Assembly: GCA_029851415.1 (NCBI GenBank)
Contig: CM056744.1
Location: 64,102,172 to 64,166,171, forward strand
Source: Eretmocerus hayati
Taxonomy: Eukaryota; Arthropoda; Insecta; Hymenoptera; Aphelinidae
Reading direction: 5' to 3'
Length of the DNA stretch: 64,000 nucleotides
Below the pieces are notes generated by a model. It worked only from the letters and a program-made list of their open reading frames with translations, made no database searches and was not told where the DNA came from. Below are positions 23,858 to 36,999 of the stretch, piece after piece. Every line of letters starts with the position of its first letter. Positions within the stretch are counted from its first letter, which is position 1. A program made the position numbers and the translations under genes.

Positions 23858-26039
23858 TGTACTATTTTTGGATTTCTTCGAAGGACCCCGTGGGCCCTAG
23901 GGCCCATAAAAGGGCTATTCTTGGACCCTTTTTAGCCTATTTTGTGAAAATCATAGCTCCGACCTGGTTTAATTTTTTTCAACGTACTTGGGCGCATTTT
24001 TTTCGTCAAAACTAGTACTTTCAAGAAAAAAATTGTCCAAGACCAGAGATTCAGCCTAGCAACTTCTGCAAGCTATTTACTAAAGGCAGATTTTAGCGAT
24101 TTTTAGGCCTTCTTCCAAGTGATCTAGCTCCTACTAGACATGTGATAATCGACTTCTGCAGGTAGTCGTTTTGAAGTTCTTGAAAAACCTACAATTTGAC
24201 CACCTGCAGAAGTCGGTTATCGTACTTTTTATAGGAGCTGTAGCCGATACAAGTTGAGCAGTTTTGTAAAAACGCCAAACTTTGAGCTCAATTTAAAAAA
24301 ATCATTTTTTTTCGAGGTCTAACCTATGAGAAAATGTTCTTAAAAGCCCCAATTATCAACTCCAAGAATAATCTGAGTGGGATATTCAATTCTCGATTTT
24401 ATTCAGCCAATTCAAAACACCCTCTTTTGACTTTTTACTTAAAATGCCAACACAGGCATGGCTCGCATATGCTTCCATCTGAGTTGTTGTGCACCAATCT
24501 GGGTGGAATTACTCCCCAAAGTACCCCCAAATATATGTAAGAACTTCCGGAGGCGAGCCTCAAGCCAGAAGCGAGCTAGAGGTTCAATCCATCAAGTCCA
24601 AAATGGGCATTATTTCGTCTAATTTCGGGCAGGCGAGCGAGGGCTCGATTCCCCGTATTTCTGCTCACAAAAGAGACGAGTGGCAAAAATGGGGATTCAA
24701 ACATGTTTCTCCGACTCAAAATAACCATCTAAACACGATCCCGGGGTCAATTTAGCCCTAAATCATCGTCATTTTGCAGTAGAAGCGCAAAACCTGTTAT
24801 TACGGAGTTTAACGCCGTTTGAGAATTGGATGATATCCTAGGCACGAATTGACCCCGGGATCGTGTTTAGATGGTTATTTTGAGTCAGAAAAACATGTTT
24901 GAATCCCCATTTTTGCCACTCGTCTCGTTTGTGAGCAGAAACACGGGGAATCGAGCCCTCGCTCGCCTGCCCGAAATCAGACGAAATAATGCCCATTTTG
25001 GATCTGATGGATTGAACCTCCAGCTCGCTTCTGGCTCAAGGCTCGCCTCCGGAAGTTCTTACACATATTTGGGGGTACTTTGGGGAGTAATTCCACCCAG
25101 ATTGGTGCACAACAACTCAGATGGAAGCATATGCGAGCCATGCCTGGGTTGGCATTTTAAGCAAAAAGTCAAAAGAGGGTGTTTTAAATTGGCTGAATAA
25201 AATCGAGAATTGAATATCCCACTCAGATTATTCTTGGAGTTGATAGTTGGGGCTTTTAAGAACATTTTCTCATTGGTTAGACCTAAAAAAAGTGATTTTT
25301 TTAAATTGAGCTCAAAGTTTGGCGTTTTTACAAAACTGCTCAACTTGTATCGGCTATAGCTCCTATGAAAAGTACGATAATCGACTTCTGTAGGTGGTCA
25401 AATTGTAGGTTTTTTCAAGACCTTCAAAATGACTACCTGCAGAAGTCGATTATCACATGTCTAGTAGGAGCTAGATCACTTGGAAGATGGCCTAAAAATC
25501 GCTGGAATCTGCCTTCAGTAAATAGCTCGCAGAAGTTGCTAAGCTGAATTTTTGGTCTCGGCCAATTCTTTTCTTGAAAGTACTAGTCTTGACGATAAAA
25601 ATTCGCCCAAGTACGTTGAAAAAAATTAAATCAGGTCGGAGCTATGATTTTCCCAAGATAGGCTAAAAAGGGGCCAAAAACAGGCCTTTTATGGGCCCTA
25701 GAGCCCACAGGGGCCTTCAAAAAAATCCAAAAAAAATTTTTCTGTACTATATTAACATAGTACTAACAGAAAAAAATTTTTGCGGATTTTTTCCAGACCC
25801 CCCTTGTACAGGCATTCATCGAAATGCTCCGAAATGGCCCATATCTATATATATCACTTTTTAACATGGGCCTATATGGGCAATGCTAATGTCATACGCT
25901 GTAACTTCGGATAGAGGACCCATTTGACGGAGTTACTCTGGATTCTTGATATTCTAGGTTGTACAAGGCTGTGAAAAAAGTCTGGTGAAATTTGGTGACC
26001 CGCACTTCGTGGGTCCCCCTTGTGAGCTACTTATTAATG

Positions 26040-27300
26040 ACGGAGATTAAGAGACTTTTTTCTGAAGGATGAAGAGCAACAGATTCTTTCGGTGATCGGT
26101 AGAGAGTTAGGGAATTCCTCAATAACGATGAAAAGTAACAGATTTTCTTATGGATAACGAAGAGTAACAGATTCTCTCATCATCGACGACGAATAACAGC
26201 TTTTCTCGAGTTTGAAGAGAGAGTGAATAGTTTCACTGTACGATCGACAAAAAACGTTTCGTTTTTAGAGGGAGATGTTTTATCCTTCAATAGTCTTGAC
26301 AGCTTGACAACAAGTATAGCATAGTACATCAAAAACTTGATTGAAGAGCATTGTGAAGCTCATCGCATTGGTACTTACATCTAAAATTGAAAGTGAAAAT
26401 GTCGACATCTCAACTTGTAATTATGAAGCAATTCAAGATACCCAGCGGTATTTATTTTGATGTATCCTGTAACAACCTCACACTGTAGGCAATAATATGC
26501 CTGTATTGGGTAATTCTCACGACTTCTGCTAGACTCATTTGTCACATATTAAGAGTCACCCAAAAGACCCATCGATCGATTTTGATATGAGCTATACCAG
26601 TACCAACTTTAAAGCCTAACTAACATGGAACTTCTTTTTCTGTTTCCATAATGCCACTCGGGGTTCACATATGCATGACCATGATGATATTGGATAACTT
26701 TGCAGTTGCAAACAGTGATTGAACTTAGTGCTCAGCCAGTGGTTAAATTTCGAACTGGATGGTGAATGAACTTTGAGGGCATTTATGACGGTTTATGTGA
26801 AGGTCGAACAAGGACATTATTCCCACGTCCGTCAATCATGATTGATCAAAAATAACAATACTATTCCCCCCATCAACCAGGGTTGATAGTATCACTTTTC
26901 GATCAACACTCAAGTGACCTGTAGCACTTCGTCGTTGATGAGAAATTCTCTTACTCTTTATCGATTATAGAAATAACCCATTACTCTTCGTCGTTCATAA
27001 GAAAAAGTGTTAGTCTCCGTCGTTCATAAGAGAATCTGTTGCTCTTCGTTGTTGATGAGGAAATTTGGTTACTTTTCGTCGTTCACAAGAGAATCTGTTA
27101 CTTTTCGTCATTTATAACAAATATCTGTTACTCTCTGTCGTTCACTGGGAGAAACTGATACTATTCGTCGATCATGAGGAGAGAGTGTTAGTCTACGTCG
27201 TTCATAACAGAGATCTGTCACTCTTCGTCGTTTATAAGAAAATCTGTCAAGTTCCATGGATTCACAAAAAAGTGTTACTCTTCGTAGAAGCCGTCAATAT
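26040..27300. repeat. Inverted pair of about 30-bp minisatellite arrays
   Basis: About 26935-27290 holds roughly ten units of about 30 bp resembling GTTACTCTTCGTCGTTCATA. About 26050-26210 holds units of the complement, such as AACGAAGAGTAACAGATTCT. The 0.7 kb in between carries no recognisable gene. The arrangement is again self-complementary. Confidence 0.75.
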
Positions 27301-29237
27301 GATAAGCAGAGAAAAAATTATTGCAAAGAATATCCAATGATGTCGTCGATCCCCACTCACGACAAAAGTTCATTCCACTATAAAAATGATCGCTGCGACT
27401 TGGGAAACTGTATTTCCCCCTTGCCTAGGTTGGATTGAATTTCGTATGGTTTCGACGCTTCTTCATAAGTGTCGTGTTAAGATTCGCACAATGTGATTGA
27501 GTGAATAAAAGCGTTTTCCTTAGGGAAATCAAATCTTATCTCTAAAAACCTCCTGAGATTCGCTCAACACATTGTCTATCCAAACAGTCAGAGTAATTCT
27601 TTAGTTAGAACGAGGGCAATGAGTATCGGTACGAAGATTCTTATGTTCCAAAAAAGCTCGAAGAGTCCAAAAATCCACCAATGGAATCCAAAGATTCCCA
27701 AGAGAAACTTTTATTTCGAAATAATTATACTTGAGCTGCCTTCGTGCATGAGTGGATGATTCCAATGAAACATTCATCATCCCAAACGTGCAAGAGTGCT
27801 GTCATACATTTTCTCCATTTCATGAGTCATGGGGTTTGTATTCTGCCTAGATTCTTGTCAACCCGTCATTCGATTTCGAGGTCATACTTCCAACGCCTCC
27901 GTATCGTTTAATCAAATCGATTCGACTATTAAAAATCATATCGTTTGATCATGATTACATCAGTCTACTCCAACAATGGATCAAAATTTGAAAGAAAAAT
28001 TCTGACGATCGTTAGTGTGATCGGGGAGCAAAAGCTCATGGGATGGATCATCGCGACAACGAGTGGTGGTGTGAGTGAGTCCATTCAATCATTTATAGAT
28101 GTGGGTGCAAGATAACTCACGTCTAAAATATTACAGGGATCGGACTCCGAGCCTCCTCTGAATTTCTGTAAAATCTTTAGGTGCCTTAGGCGAGTAACTC
28201 GATATGATTCGTCACTGTTGACAAAGATTGTGTACCCTCGGACACCCCGCATGCGCTGGCAAGAAAGTGAATCGATAAGGTAGAGAGCTGACATGGTTGT
28301 AATATGCATATCTCAAGGATCACGTAGAGCTCATGACATTCTGAGCTCGAACATTTTGATTTGTTCAACTTGGAGAATGTTCTTTACTCAGTCATGGAGA
28401 TGAAGTACTAATGGGAGGATATTTCGTGATTCATGTTTCAATTATGGGACACTCTCTGACGTGAATAAATAGCTCATTAGAATTCAGTCACAAACCCAGA
28501 ATACCAGTCATCGCCCATTTGAAAATGATCCAAGAGAAATGGATAGCTCGAAGCGACTCTTCGGAAATAAATCGTTGCGAAGATTTGAAAATCATTCCAA
28601 CATTCGACGTACCATTAAGTTCCTCTTCCTATGTTTAAAAATGTGAAATATGATTTCCAATCGAATTTTCGAACGAAACATCTTCAATGCGTCACTTCAA
28701 ATGAATCGGTCCTGATTACTTCTCAAATGAGTCGTCCCTAGTGTTCCAAATCTCTGAGTTATTTCTATCGAGTCTCTTATTTCGGGCAGAGTTGTAGGAG
28801 TCCTTCGGGTATGAATCTTACGGGGAAAATTATCTCATGAATTTGAATGTATTCACTAGAAATAAAATGAACTCCACTCAGAGTCGAGATGAACGAACTT
28901 TTTTCCAATCTCTCAAGAATTTGAATCACTTGTACGGAACAAATGAAGAAATGAATCAATCAGTGCGCGCAGAAATTTCAAATCAAACCAACAAGTTCAA
29001 TAACACACCTTGATTTTTAATCCCATGGAAGTTCACCGCATCCTGTAACATAAGATTGATCAGCCAAGAGCCGTCTTCAATCAGAACCATATCATTTTGT
29101 TGAGTAAGGTCGATAAGGCCAATGTAATTGTCGTTATATCCAGGTATGATAACATTACTGGCACATCTGCGATGTTACATAGTATGGAGAACTGAGATGG
29201 ATTATTTCTCTCGCTCGGAAGTGTCTGTATATTCTAA
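27301..29237. other. Unassigned stretch
   Basis: No gene, repeat or RNA recognised. Open frames are short and without motifs. Confidence 0.5.
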
Positions 29238-29723
29238 CGCATCGCCAGAAGGTATATTGAAGAATTTTTGTTTTTTGGATACACCTCAGCGAGGTATAAC
29301 TTTGAAAGTATGGCAAGGTGACCCTACATTTATCAAGCACAACCTCCAAAGAGAGATTTCGATTATGAAAAGTTCCCTAAATATATTCAGGCACAACTTC
29401 TTGACATTGAAGTGACAATTGAATAATTATATCAATATGAATCGATGTCAACCAACAATTGATGCACGACAGCTCGATAGAAGGTATACATCTTTACCAG
29501 CATTACACTCGTGTTATAAAGACAGACACCGGCCTCAAGCAGGACGCGTTTCCATCGAATACACCTCACCGATGTATTTTTGGAAGGACGGCGACGCATC
29601 ACCACGAAAATTTTTTAACAAATCCGTAAGAATTAAGCGATATGTTGATTAATTATGCAACGTTCCATCAAAATTCAACTAATATTCCAAACACGCAGCA
29701 AGCAAAGAAATGAAATCTGACAA

Positions 29724-30200
29724 CAGGTTTCAAGTCTGGTGCGTCGTTCCAATACAATATTGTGCTCACAGTTATTAAATTTATTCAGATAAAACGATTT
29801 TCCAAAAAAATTACGCAATGTTCGATCAGAAATCAACTAACCGTACAAACGGGCAGCAAGGAAAGGAATCAAATCCAACAACAGGTCTCAAGTCTGGGGC
29901 GTCGTTCCAATTCAATATTGTGCTCACAGTTATTAAATTCATTTGCAAAAAATGGATTTCACAATAATTACGCAATGTTCCATCAAAAATCAACTAACCG
30001 TCCAAACGAGCAGCAAGGAAACAAATGAAATCCAACAACAGGTCTCAAGTCTGGGGCGTCGCCCCCAATACAAAATTGTGCTTAAAGCTATTAAATTTAT
30101 TGTTACTTGGTATCATTTTGGGAGTATGGACAGGACCAGTTACCTATTGCTAACTAAATTGACGAATCAAAACTATAGGCACTGTGATATTAAATCTGAA
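29724..30200 (+). repeat. About 158-bp tandem repeats in foldback D, left arm
   Basis: CAGGTYTCAAGTCTGG occurs at 29724, 29882 and 30039, giving a 157-158-bp period. The mirror array lies at about 35109-35585 on the minus strand. Repeated ATCAACTAACCGT-type words cause the similar open frames seen here. Confidence 0.88.
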
Positions 30201-31050
30201 TGTACATTTGCGATTGAATAGTCATGCAAGGGATGCCTGGAAAGTATGGTTGGGTTTATAGTCCGAGAGCCAGTGAATTTTTTCGTGCTGCTATTTATCA
30301 ACGATAAAAATTGTGGACTATCATCATTTGAGGTCCAACGAAAACAAAAACCGATTGCTGCAAGTCGGAGGTTGGGGGCCTGCTCGGTAATCGCGTTTGG
30401 GACTTGTCGTAAAATATGACCTCCCGACAGAAATTTATCAACGCTAGAACTTATTTTTCCTTGCTATTTGAGCAAAGTTGAGATGAAAAAAACATTGCTG
30501 CAGCCCCGTAGCCGGGGTTAACCTCTACTGCCAGCAGTGCAAACATGTAAAAAATGAAGCTGATCTGCTGTTATTTATCATAGCTGGAATTTTGTGTAGA
30601 GCTAGATCGTACCTCAAAGATCTCAAAAATACTTTGCTGCAAGCTCTTTGGTGGGGGAGAACGGATGCTGCAGCTCCTAAAAGTGGTACCTACCCAGTGT
30701 AGCTGTAGGTTTGTTTACTGCATTTCGCAGTTGTATCCTTCTTCAATCGGATGCAGAAATGGATATCCCGAAGTAAATTTCGACGCTCAATCAGAATACA
30801 AGACTATCTTTCACATTGGAAATCTCCCGAAGTGCAAATCTTACAATTTTTCCTCATTTATCGGGTCGCAGTAGAATTCTAACACGTCAAAAAAATTTTT
30901 GCCAACATCTTTGACTGGCATCGATTTGTTCGAATGTAGGCGACGAAGTCAATTCTGCAAATTTAAGTCCCTGGATTGGCGAGCAAAACATCTTCCTTAG
31001 TACTCAAGGGTGCTGAGTATGAACTCGAGACCATATGAATGCAAATTTTA

Positions 31051-31976
31051 CACTACCGGTCAAGAGTTCAAGCTCACCCAAAATTTTTTTTTAATCTCGT
31101 GAGTTGAACCACTTGGCTCTATTCGAACGTGGAGGGCCCTTCTAGAGCTCATTTTGAAGGTTTTCTCACGTACTCTGAGATGGCATTATCCATTTTTATC
31201 CACGCGGATCGAGATCTTTACAATTTGAGCTTGAAGGAGTGTCAATTCCGACGATTTTTGAGAGAATCTTTTGGCTCATGCCAATTTGAGCCAAAATGAA
31301 TGTTTCAATATGAAAATTGTGAGATACAAAAGGACAAGTCTAGATCTTCAAAATTCGTTTTTCAACGTCCCTCTACGCCACCTCTAGTCCGACCTATGAC
31401 ATTTACTGTGAGGGGAGATTTCTCGCAAACAATAGCATTCCAATTCGAGAGAGATACAGAGGTGCATATTTTATGGAGTATAATTATCATTTCTATTATT
31501 TATCATCTATATCTTGATCAACAAAACGAGAAATCTTTGAAATATGCGCCAAAAAGTGAATTTACTCGTCATTTTCTTTAATACAGGTGCTAGTCTTTGC
31601 GAAAAATCTTCCCTCAGAGAAAATGTCATAGCTCGGACTAGAAGTGGCGTAAAGGGACGTTCAAAAACAAATTTTGAAGATCTAGACTTATACTTTTTGC
31701 TCTCACAACTCCCATATTGGAACATTCATGTGGCTCAAATTGGCACGAGCCAAAAGATTCTCTCAAAAATCGTCGAATTGACACTTTTCCAAGCTCAAAT
31801 TGGAAAGATCCCGAGTCGTGTTGATAAAAATGAATAAAGCCATCTTGGAGTACGTGAGAAAACCTTCAAAATGAGCTGTAGGAGAGTCTTCTACGGTCAA
31901 ATAGAGCCGAGAGTAGCTCAACTCGCAAAGATGAAAAAAAAAGTTTTGGATGAGCTTAAACTTTTGACCGGTAGTG
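31051..31976. mobile_element. Tc1/mariner-type foldback nested in foldback D
   Basis: The ends CACTACCGGTCAAGAGTT and its complement (TTTGACCGGTAGTG, ending 31976) are flanked by TA (31049-31050, 31977-31978). The arms match over most of the 926 bp, for example 31300-31440 against 31590-31730. TA target site and CACTACCGGTC ends fit the Tc1 group. No transposase. Confidence 0.85.
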
Positions 31977-32098
31977 TAATTTCAATAATTCTCTGAGCAA
32001 TCCATCGTGGTGTCCAAACTCACTGAATAATCTATCAAGGATCTCTCTTAGAATTCTGCGGAAACCATATGAGATTCGTTGATCGTTATAAAGCATCT

Positions 32099-32650
32099 GT
32101 ACCCAACATGCCCTCATATATCGATCTCAGGAGTGGGCATTCGTTGACCCCCCTTCCCCCTCCACAAATTCCCTCACGTTTGTCATGTTACGATATAAAG
32201 CAATAACGAGCTTGAATGATTTCTAGACGTCCCAGAAAATTAATAGTGAGTTCTCTTCTCTTTTAATAGCTAAGAAATCACCAAGGAAAATGCTTTTAGA
32301 AAAACCGGCGCCAAAAATTTTTGATTCGACCGATCTTGAGTTACTTTACCGCATTGAACTCTTTTTTATAAGACCTTCGAATTCCCTTCCCTGAATTTGC
32401 GAATCTTTGGATTCGAGGCTATTCTGTGCGAAAATGCGAAGATCGTTTGCATGTCATGACGGCCAAAATTGGTGTGTACTCAACATGTCCCCATGTAGTT
32501 ATCTCGAAAGGAAGTCTAGTACGACTGATTTACCACTCACAACGTGTTCAACACGCCAAAATAGGTCAGAAATAGAGTTTTGGATCGTCGAAAATCTGGA
32601 AATGTCGTTGTCCGGCGCTCAGCGAGCAATCGAGGCGCATTCTTGGTATT
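32099..32650 (+). repeat. Copy of the TGTACCCAAC TIR family (partial)
   Basis: Begins TGTACCCAACATGCCCTCAT and follows the same order of words as 38044-38560, including GTGTACTCAACATG at about 32473-32486 and a TATCTCGAAAGG block. The right terminal repeat is not found, so it is truncated or interrupted. Confidence 0.7.
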
Positions 32651-33059
32651 TAACGCCTATTCTTTTAGGTAGCTGCTAGCGACCAAGACTTTGTTTTGAT
32701 TTGTCTCTATGCGGTGGTAGGAACAGATGAAAGCGATCTTATGCACTTTATCGACGATTTACATTATTCTCTTTGTTCTTTTCCTTCGAGGAAAATTCAG
32801 ACATTTCGCTCATTTTCAAAGTCTCGAGGCAAGCATTCTAAAGAAGATCCTTGATAGAATATTCAGCGAGTTTGGATGCCACGATGGACTGCTCAGAAAA
32901 TTATTGAAATTAAAATTCGCACTCAGAAGGTCTCGAGTTCAAACTCGTAATAGGTAGTTAAATTACCCTCGAAATTCGATCACTAAGTGGCTAAACTCAG
33001 TACAACACGACGTTTGTGGGTTCAAACCATAGGTAATACATTCAATGTTCGATATTAAC

Positions 33060-33840
33060 AAGAATTATTGTTTAAAAATTGGGGCGCGGTATAAATAAAC
33101 AATGAAAACATGCATTTTTTGACCTTTTTCTCGGTTTTTCCACCATAAGTCGGAAAATATCAATTTTTTGAGAAAATTAGTAGAATAACTTTTGGTAGAT
33201 CTTTCAAAGATCTACAAAGTTGATCTGGACACTTTTCCTCGCAAACTGTAACCCTTTGGAGTTATTCTTCATCAAAGTCAAAATCGAATTTGTTTAAACA
33301 AATCCACTGAAATTGTTTGTAACGGTCTCAAACCATTTTTCTAAGATAATTCAGCGAATTTGGAGCAAAAGAGATCTCTAGATATTTTTGCCTAAACTTG
33401 ATCGTTTTCGAGTAATGGGAATGGCCAATTCCGCGACTCGCAACCCTCAATGCGGCGCTTTCATGAATGCACTTAGGGCTGCAAGTCGCGGAATTGGCCA
33501 TTCCCATGACTCGAAAACGATCAAGTTTAGAAAAAAATATCTAGAGATCTAATTGCTCCAAATTTACTGAATTATCTGAGAAAAATAGTTTGAGCCCGTT
33601 ATGAACAAATTCGGCGAATTTGTTTAAACAAATTCAATTCTTACTTTGATGATGAATAACTCCAAAGGGTTGCAATTTATGAAGAAAAGTGTTCAGATGT
33701 ATTTTGTAGATCTTTCAAAGATCTACAAACTTATTTTCACGAATATTCGATATTTTCCGACTTATTTTGGAAAAACCGAGAAAAAGGTCAAAAATGCATG
33801 TTTTTATTGTTTATTTACACTGCGCCCCAATTTTTAAACA
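33060..33840. repeat. Central hairpin of foldback D
   Basis: AAATTGGGGCGC at about 33076 pairs with GCGCCCCAATTT at about 33821. The stem runs in to GGCCAATTCCGCGACT, and the loop is about 33447-33480. Arms of about 380 bp have scattered mismatches. Confidence 0.9.
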
Positions 33841-36071
33841 ACAATTCCAGTTAATATCGATTATTGGAATGTATTAACTATTGTTTGAACCCACAAACGT
33901 CGTGTTGTACCAAGTTTAGCCACTTTCTCGCGCCAGGAGCGTCTTTTGGAAGATAATTTAACTACCTATCAGCACCCTTGAGTACTAAGAAAGATGTTTT
34001 GCTCGCCAATCCAGGGACTTAAATTTGCAGAATTGACTTCGTCGCCTACATTCGAACAAATCGATGCCAGTCAAAGATGTTGGCAAAAATTTTTTTGACG
34101 TGTTAGAATTCTACTGCGACCCGATAAATGAGGAAAAATTGTAAGATTTGCACTTCGGGAGATTTCCAATGTGAAAGATAGTCTTGTATTCTGATTGAGC
34201 GTCGAAATTTACTTCGGGATATCCATTTCTGCATCCGATTGAAGAAGGATACAACTGCGAAATGCAGTAAACAAACCTACAGCTACACTGGGTAGGTACC
34301 ACTTTTAGGAGCTGCAGCATCCGTTCTCCCCCACCAAAGAGCTTGCAGCAAAGTATTTTTGAGATCTTTGAGGTACGATCTAGCTCTACACAAAATTCCA
34401 GCTATGATAAATAACAGCAGATCAGCTTCATTTTTACATGTTTGCACTGCTGGCAGTAGAGGTTAACCCCGGCTACGGGGCTGCAGCAATGTTTTTTTCA
34501 TCTCAACTTTGCTCAAATAGCAAGCAAAAATAAGTTCTAGCGTTGATAAATTTCTGTCGGGAGGTCATATTTTACGACAAGTCTCAAACGCGATTACCGA
34601 GCAGGCCCCCAACCTCCGACTTGCAGCAATCGGTTTTTGTTTTCGTTGGACCTCAAATGATGATAGTCCATAATTTTTATCGTTGATAAATAGCAGCACG
34701 AAAAAATTCACTGGCTCTCGGACTATTAGCTGAATCGGCAAAGTTCAGCGTCGTGTTCGCGCGTGAACGCCATTTTGCAATCAATGTCAATGTGATTTTT
34801 CGTGAAAATTCTATTTTTTTTCTAATTTTTGATATACATCGGGCCGTGAATAAATTCCCCTCGTCGGTATGTGGTACTAGGGTAAGGTTCCGCTAGGTTG
34901 GGCCGTATAAAAATTATTGTGTAAATTGTATTATATGTGTATAATTAGCATTATTGATTAGAAAACGAGCTTCAAAAAATTTTTAAACTTTGTTGATCAT
35001 TGATCAATTAACCATCAAACAAATGAAGAGCATGATAGATAGATATGTTATTTTATTTCCATATATTGGTTTCGTATTAGAATTATTTCTCATCGTAACG
35101 ACTTCTGAAAAATCTTCACTATTGAGTCCAAAAGTGGATGCACATACAATGCATGATATTTGAAATTCGAAGTATTTCGATAACTCCCTCGTTATCTGTT
35201 TTATCCAAATAAATTTAATAGCTATAAGCACAATTTTGTATTGGGGGCGACGCCCCAGACTTGAGACCTGTTGTTGGATTTCATTTGTTTCCTTGCTGCT
35301 CGTTTGGACGGTTAGTTGATTTTTGATGGAACATTGCGTAATTATTGTGAAATCCATTTTTTGCAAATGAATTTAATAACTGTGAGCACAATATTGAATT
35401 GGAACGACGCCCCAGACTTGAGACCTGTTGTTGGATTTGATTCCTTTCCTTGCTGCCCGTTTGTACGGTTAGTTGATTTCTGATCGAACATTGCGTAATT
35501 TTTTTGGAAAATCGTTTCATCTGAATAAATTTAATAACTGTGAGCACAATATTGTATTGGAACGACGCACCAGACTTGAGACCTGTTGTTAGATTTCATT
35601 TCTTTCCTTGCTGCGTATTTGGAATATTAGTTGAATTTTGATGGAACGTTGCGTAATTAATCAACATATCGCTTAATTCTTAAGGATCTGTTAAAAAATT
35701 TTCGTGGTGATGCCTCGCCGTCCTTCCAAAAGTACATCGGTGAGGTGTATTCGATGGAAACGCGTCCTGCTTGAGGCCGGTGTCTGTCTTTATAGCACGA
35801 GTGTAATGCTGGTAAAGATGTAAACCTTCTATCGAGCTGTCGTGCATCAATTGTTGGTTGACAGCGATTCATATTGATATAATTATTCAATTGTCACTTC
35901 AATGTCAAGAAGTTGTGCCTGAATATATTTAGGGAACTTTTCATAATCGAAATCTCTCTTTGGAGGTTGTGCTTGATAAATGTAGGGTCACCTTGCCATA
36001 CTTTCAAAGTTATACCTCGCTGAGGTGTATCCAAAAAACAAAAATTCTTCAATATACCTTCTGGCGATGCG

Positions 36072-36304
36072 GTCGCCGTGAACGATGAAATTTGTTCCCA
36101 AACCTTGCAAAATGTTTTCCGATTTGGGTTAAACAACGATTTACCCAGGCTTTCTCAGCATCTAACATAGCCCGGATAACTCTTCGTTGAGCCAAAATTG
36201 GAAAAGATGTCGAGATTGTTAAGAACGAAAATGTGCCTATTTGTAGGTTAGAATTAACCGCGGGCGAGTTATTTTCGTTCATTATTGCTAGTCTTGTGAT
36301 TGGT
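36072..36304 (-). other. Flank of foldback D with an unexplained open frame
   Basis: A minus-strand frame from 36282 runs into the foldback to 36049 (77 codons). It contains AQRRVIRAMLDAEKAWVNRC, followed by basic residues. No family recognised; it may be a decayed fragment. Confidence 0.3.
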
Positions 36305-36990
36305 GATCAAATACACGATTCATATCATAAATCACGAATCAGAGTTTAACATAATATAAGTGGTTCCCATGCTCTTGGGATTCCTTCAAAGTCTCAATGC
36401 TCGTAGTTGAATTCACGAAAAATGAGATTGAGTTTTAATTCCTTTTTTCGATATCATTATTCTCTTTGCGTATTTTTCAAACATTCAATTAACAATTGAA
36501 AGAAATGTTATTTTCGTATATTCTAAAATAAAATTCATTCAAGTTGGGCCAGGTTTAGAGCGATTGAATTTTCTTTTCGTGGTCTGGTAACTCCTCTGAC
36601 TGTACTTATAACGAGCTTTTTCCGAAAAATTGTGATTGACTCATCGCCATACTTTCAAAGTTGTACCTCGTTGAGGTGTATTAGATAAAATAATGTTTTA
36701 GTGAAACGTCATCTCATATTTATGTTCTGGATTCTTAAAATCAAATCATTAACATGTTCTAGACCTGATATCTGTTCCGGAAGAGACTTGTGATTCGAAA
36801 AAATTGAATAAATGATATCGATGGAGAATCCAGTACAATACCATTGTTTGTATGATATCAAATACACGATTTATAGCACAAATCACGAATCAGAGTTTAA
36901 CATAATATAAGTTGTCCCCATGCTCTTGGGATTCCTTTCAAGTCTCAATGCTCATAGTTGAATCCACGAAAAAATGGGATTGAAGTTTTA
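36305..36990 (+). repeat. Direct repeat pair of about 135 bp
   Basis: 36305-36440 and about 36857-36990 share CACGAATCAGAGTTTAACAT and CATGCTCTTGGGATTCCTT in the same order with a few differences. Between them, near 36650-36685, is a short segment related to the outer arm of foldback D (ACTTTCAAAGTTGTACCTCG). Confidence 0.85.
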
Positions 36991-36999
36991 GTGATATAT

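Larger units (their letters stand above)
22528..23860. mobile_element. Insertion rich in GTGCGTAAA words within foldback C
   Basis: Absent from the mirror arm, so it was inserted after the foldback formed. It starts near CGATACACTGTGCG and ends near GCGTAATGTAC. Many copies of GTGCGTAAA and TTTCGCAC-type words lie in both directions, and the last 250 bp form a long imperfect hairpin. Class unknown. Confidence 0.7.
22270..26023. mobile_element. Foldback element C with nested insertion
   Basis: The ends ACAAGGGGGACCCACGAAG (left) and its inverse (right, ending 26023) are near-perfect. The left arm runs 22270-22527 and then 23861-24750; the right arm runs 24848-26023. The loop is about 24751-24847. 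The left arm is split by about 1.33 kb that has no counterpart in the right arm. Matched landmarks include GGGCCCATAAAAG and a tract with GAACTTCCGGAGGCGAGCC. No transposase. Confidence 0.88.
29238..36071. mobile_element. Foldback element D, 6.8 kb, with nested elements
   Basis: Arms pair with coordinate sum 65309 in the outer part (29238-30103 against 35206-36071) and about 64985 in the next part (30257-31015 against about 33970-34727). A middle section (about 32946-33450 against 33470-33945) closes near 33447-33480. Between these blocks sit unmatched segments: 30104-30256, 34728-35205 and about 31018-32945. Outer-arm open frames (about 29240-29415, 29419-29652 and mirrors) are conserved between arms but show no known domain. 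Confidence 0.85.

Noticed and set aside
26400..26700. Possible decayed retrotransposon coding sequence
   Set aside because: Short peptide stretches with several stops; no motif strong enough to name a family.
26935..27300. CRISPR-like array
   Set aside because: Units of about 30 bp are directly adjacent and degenerate, without unique spacers; it is a eukaryotic minisatellite.
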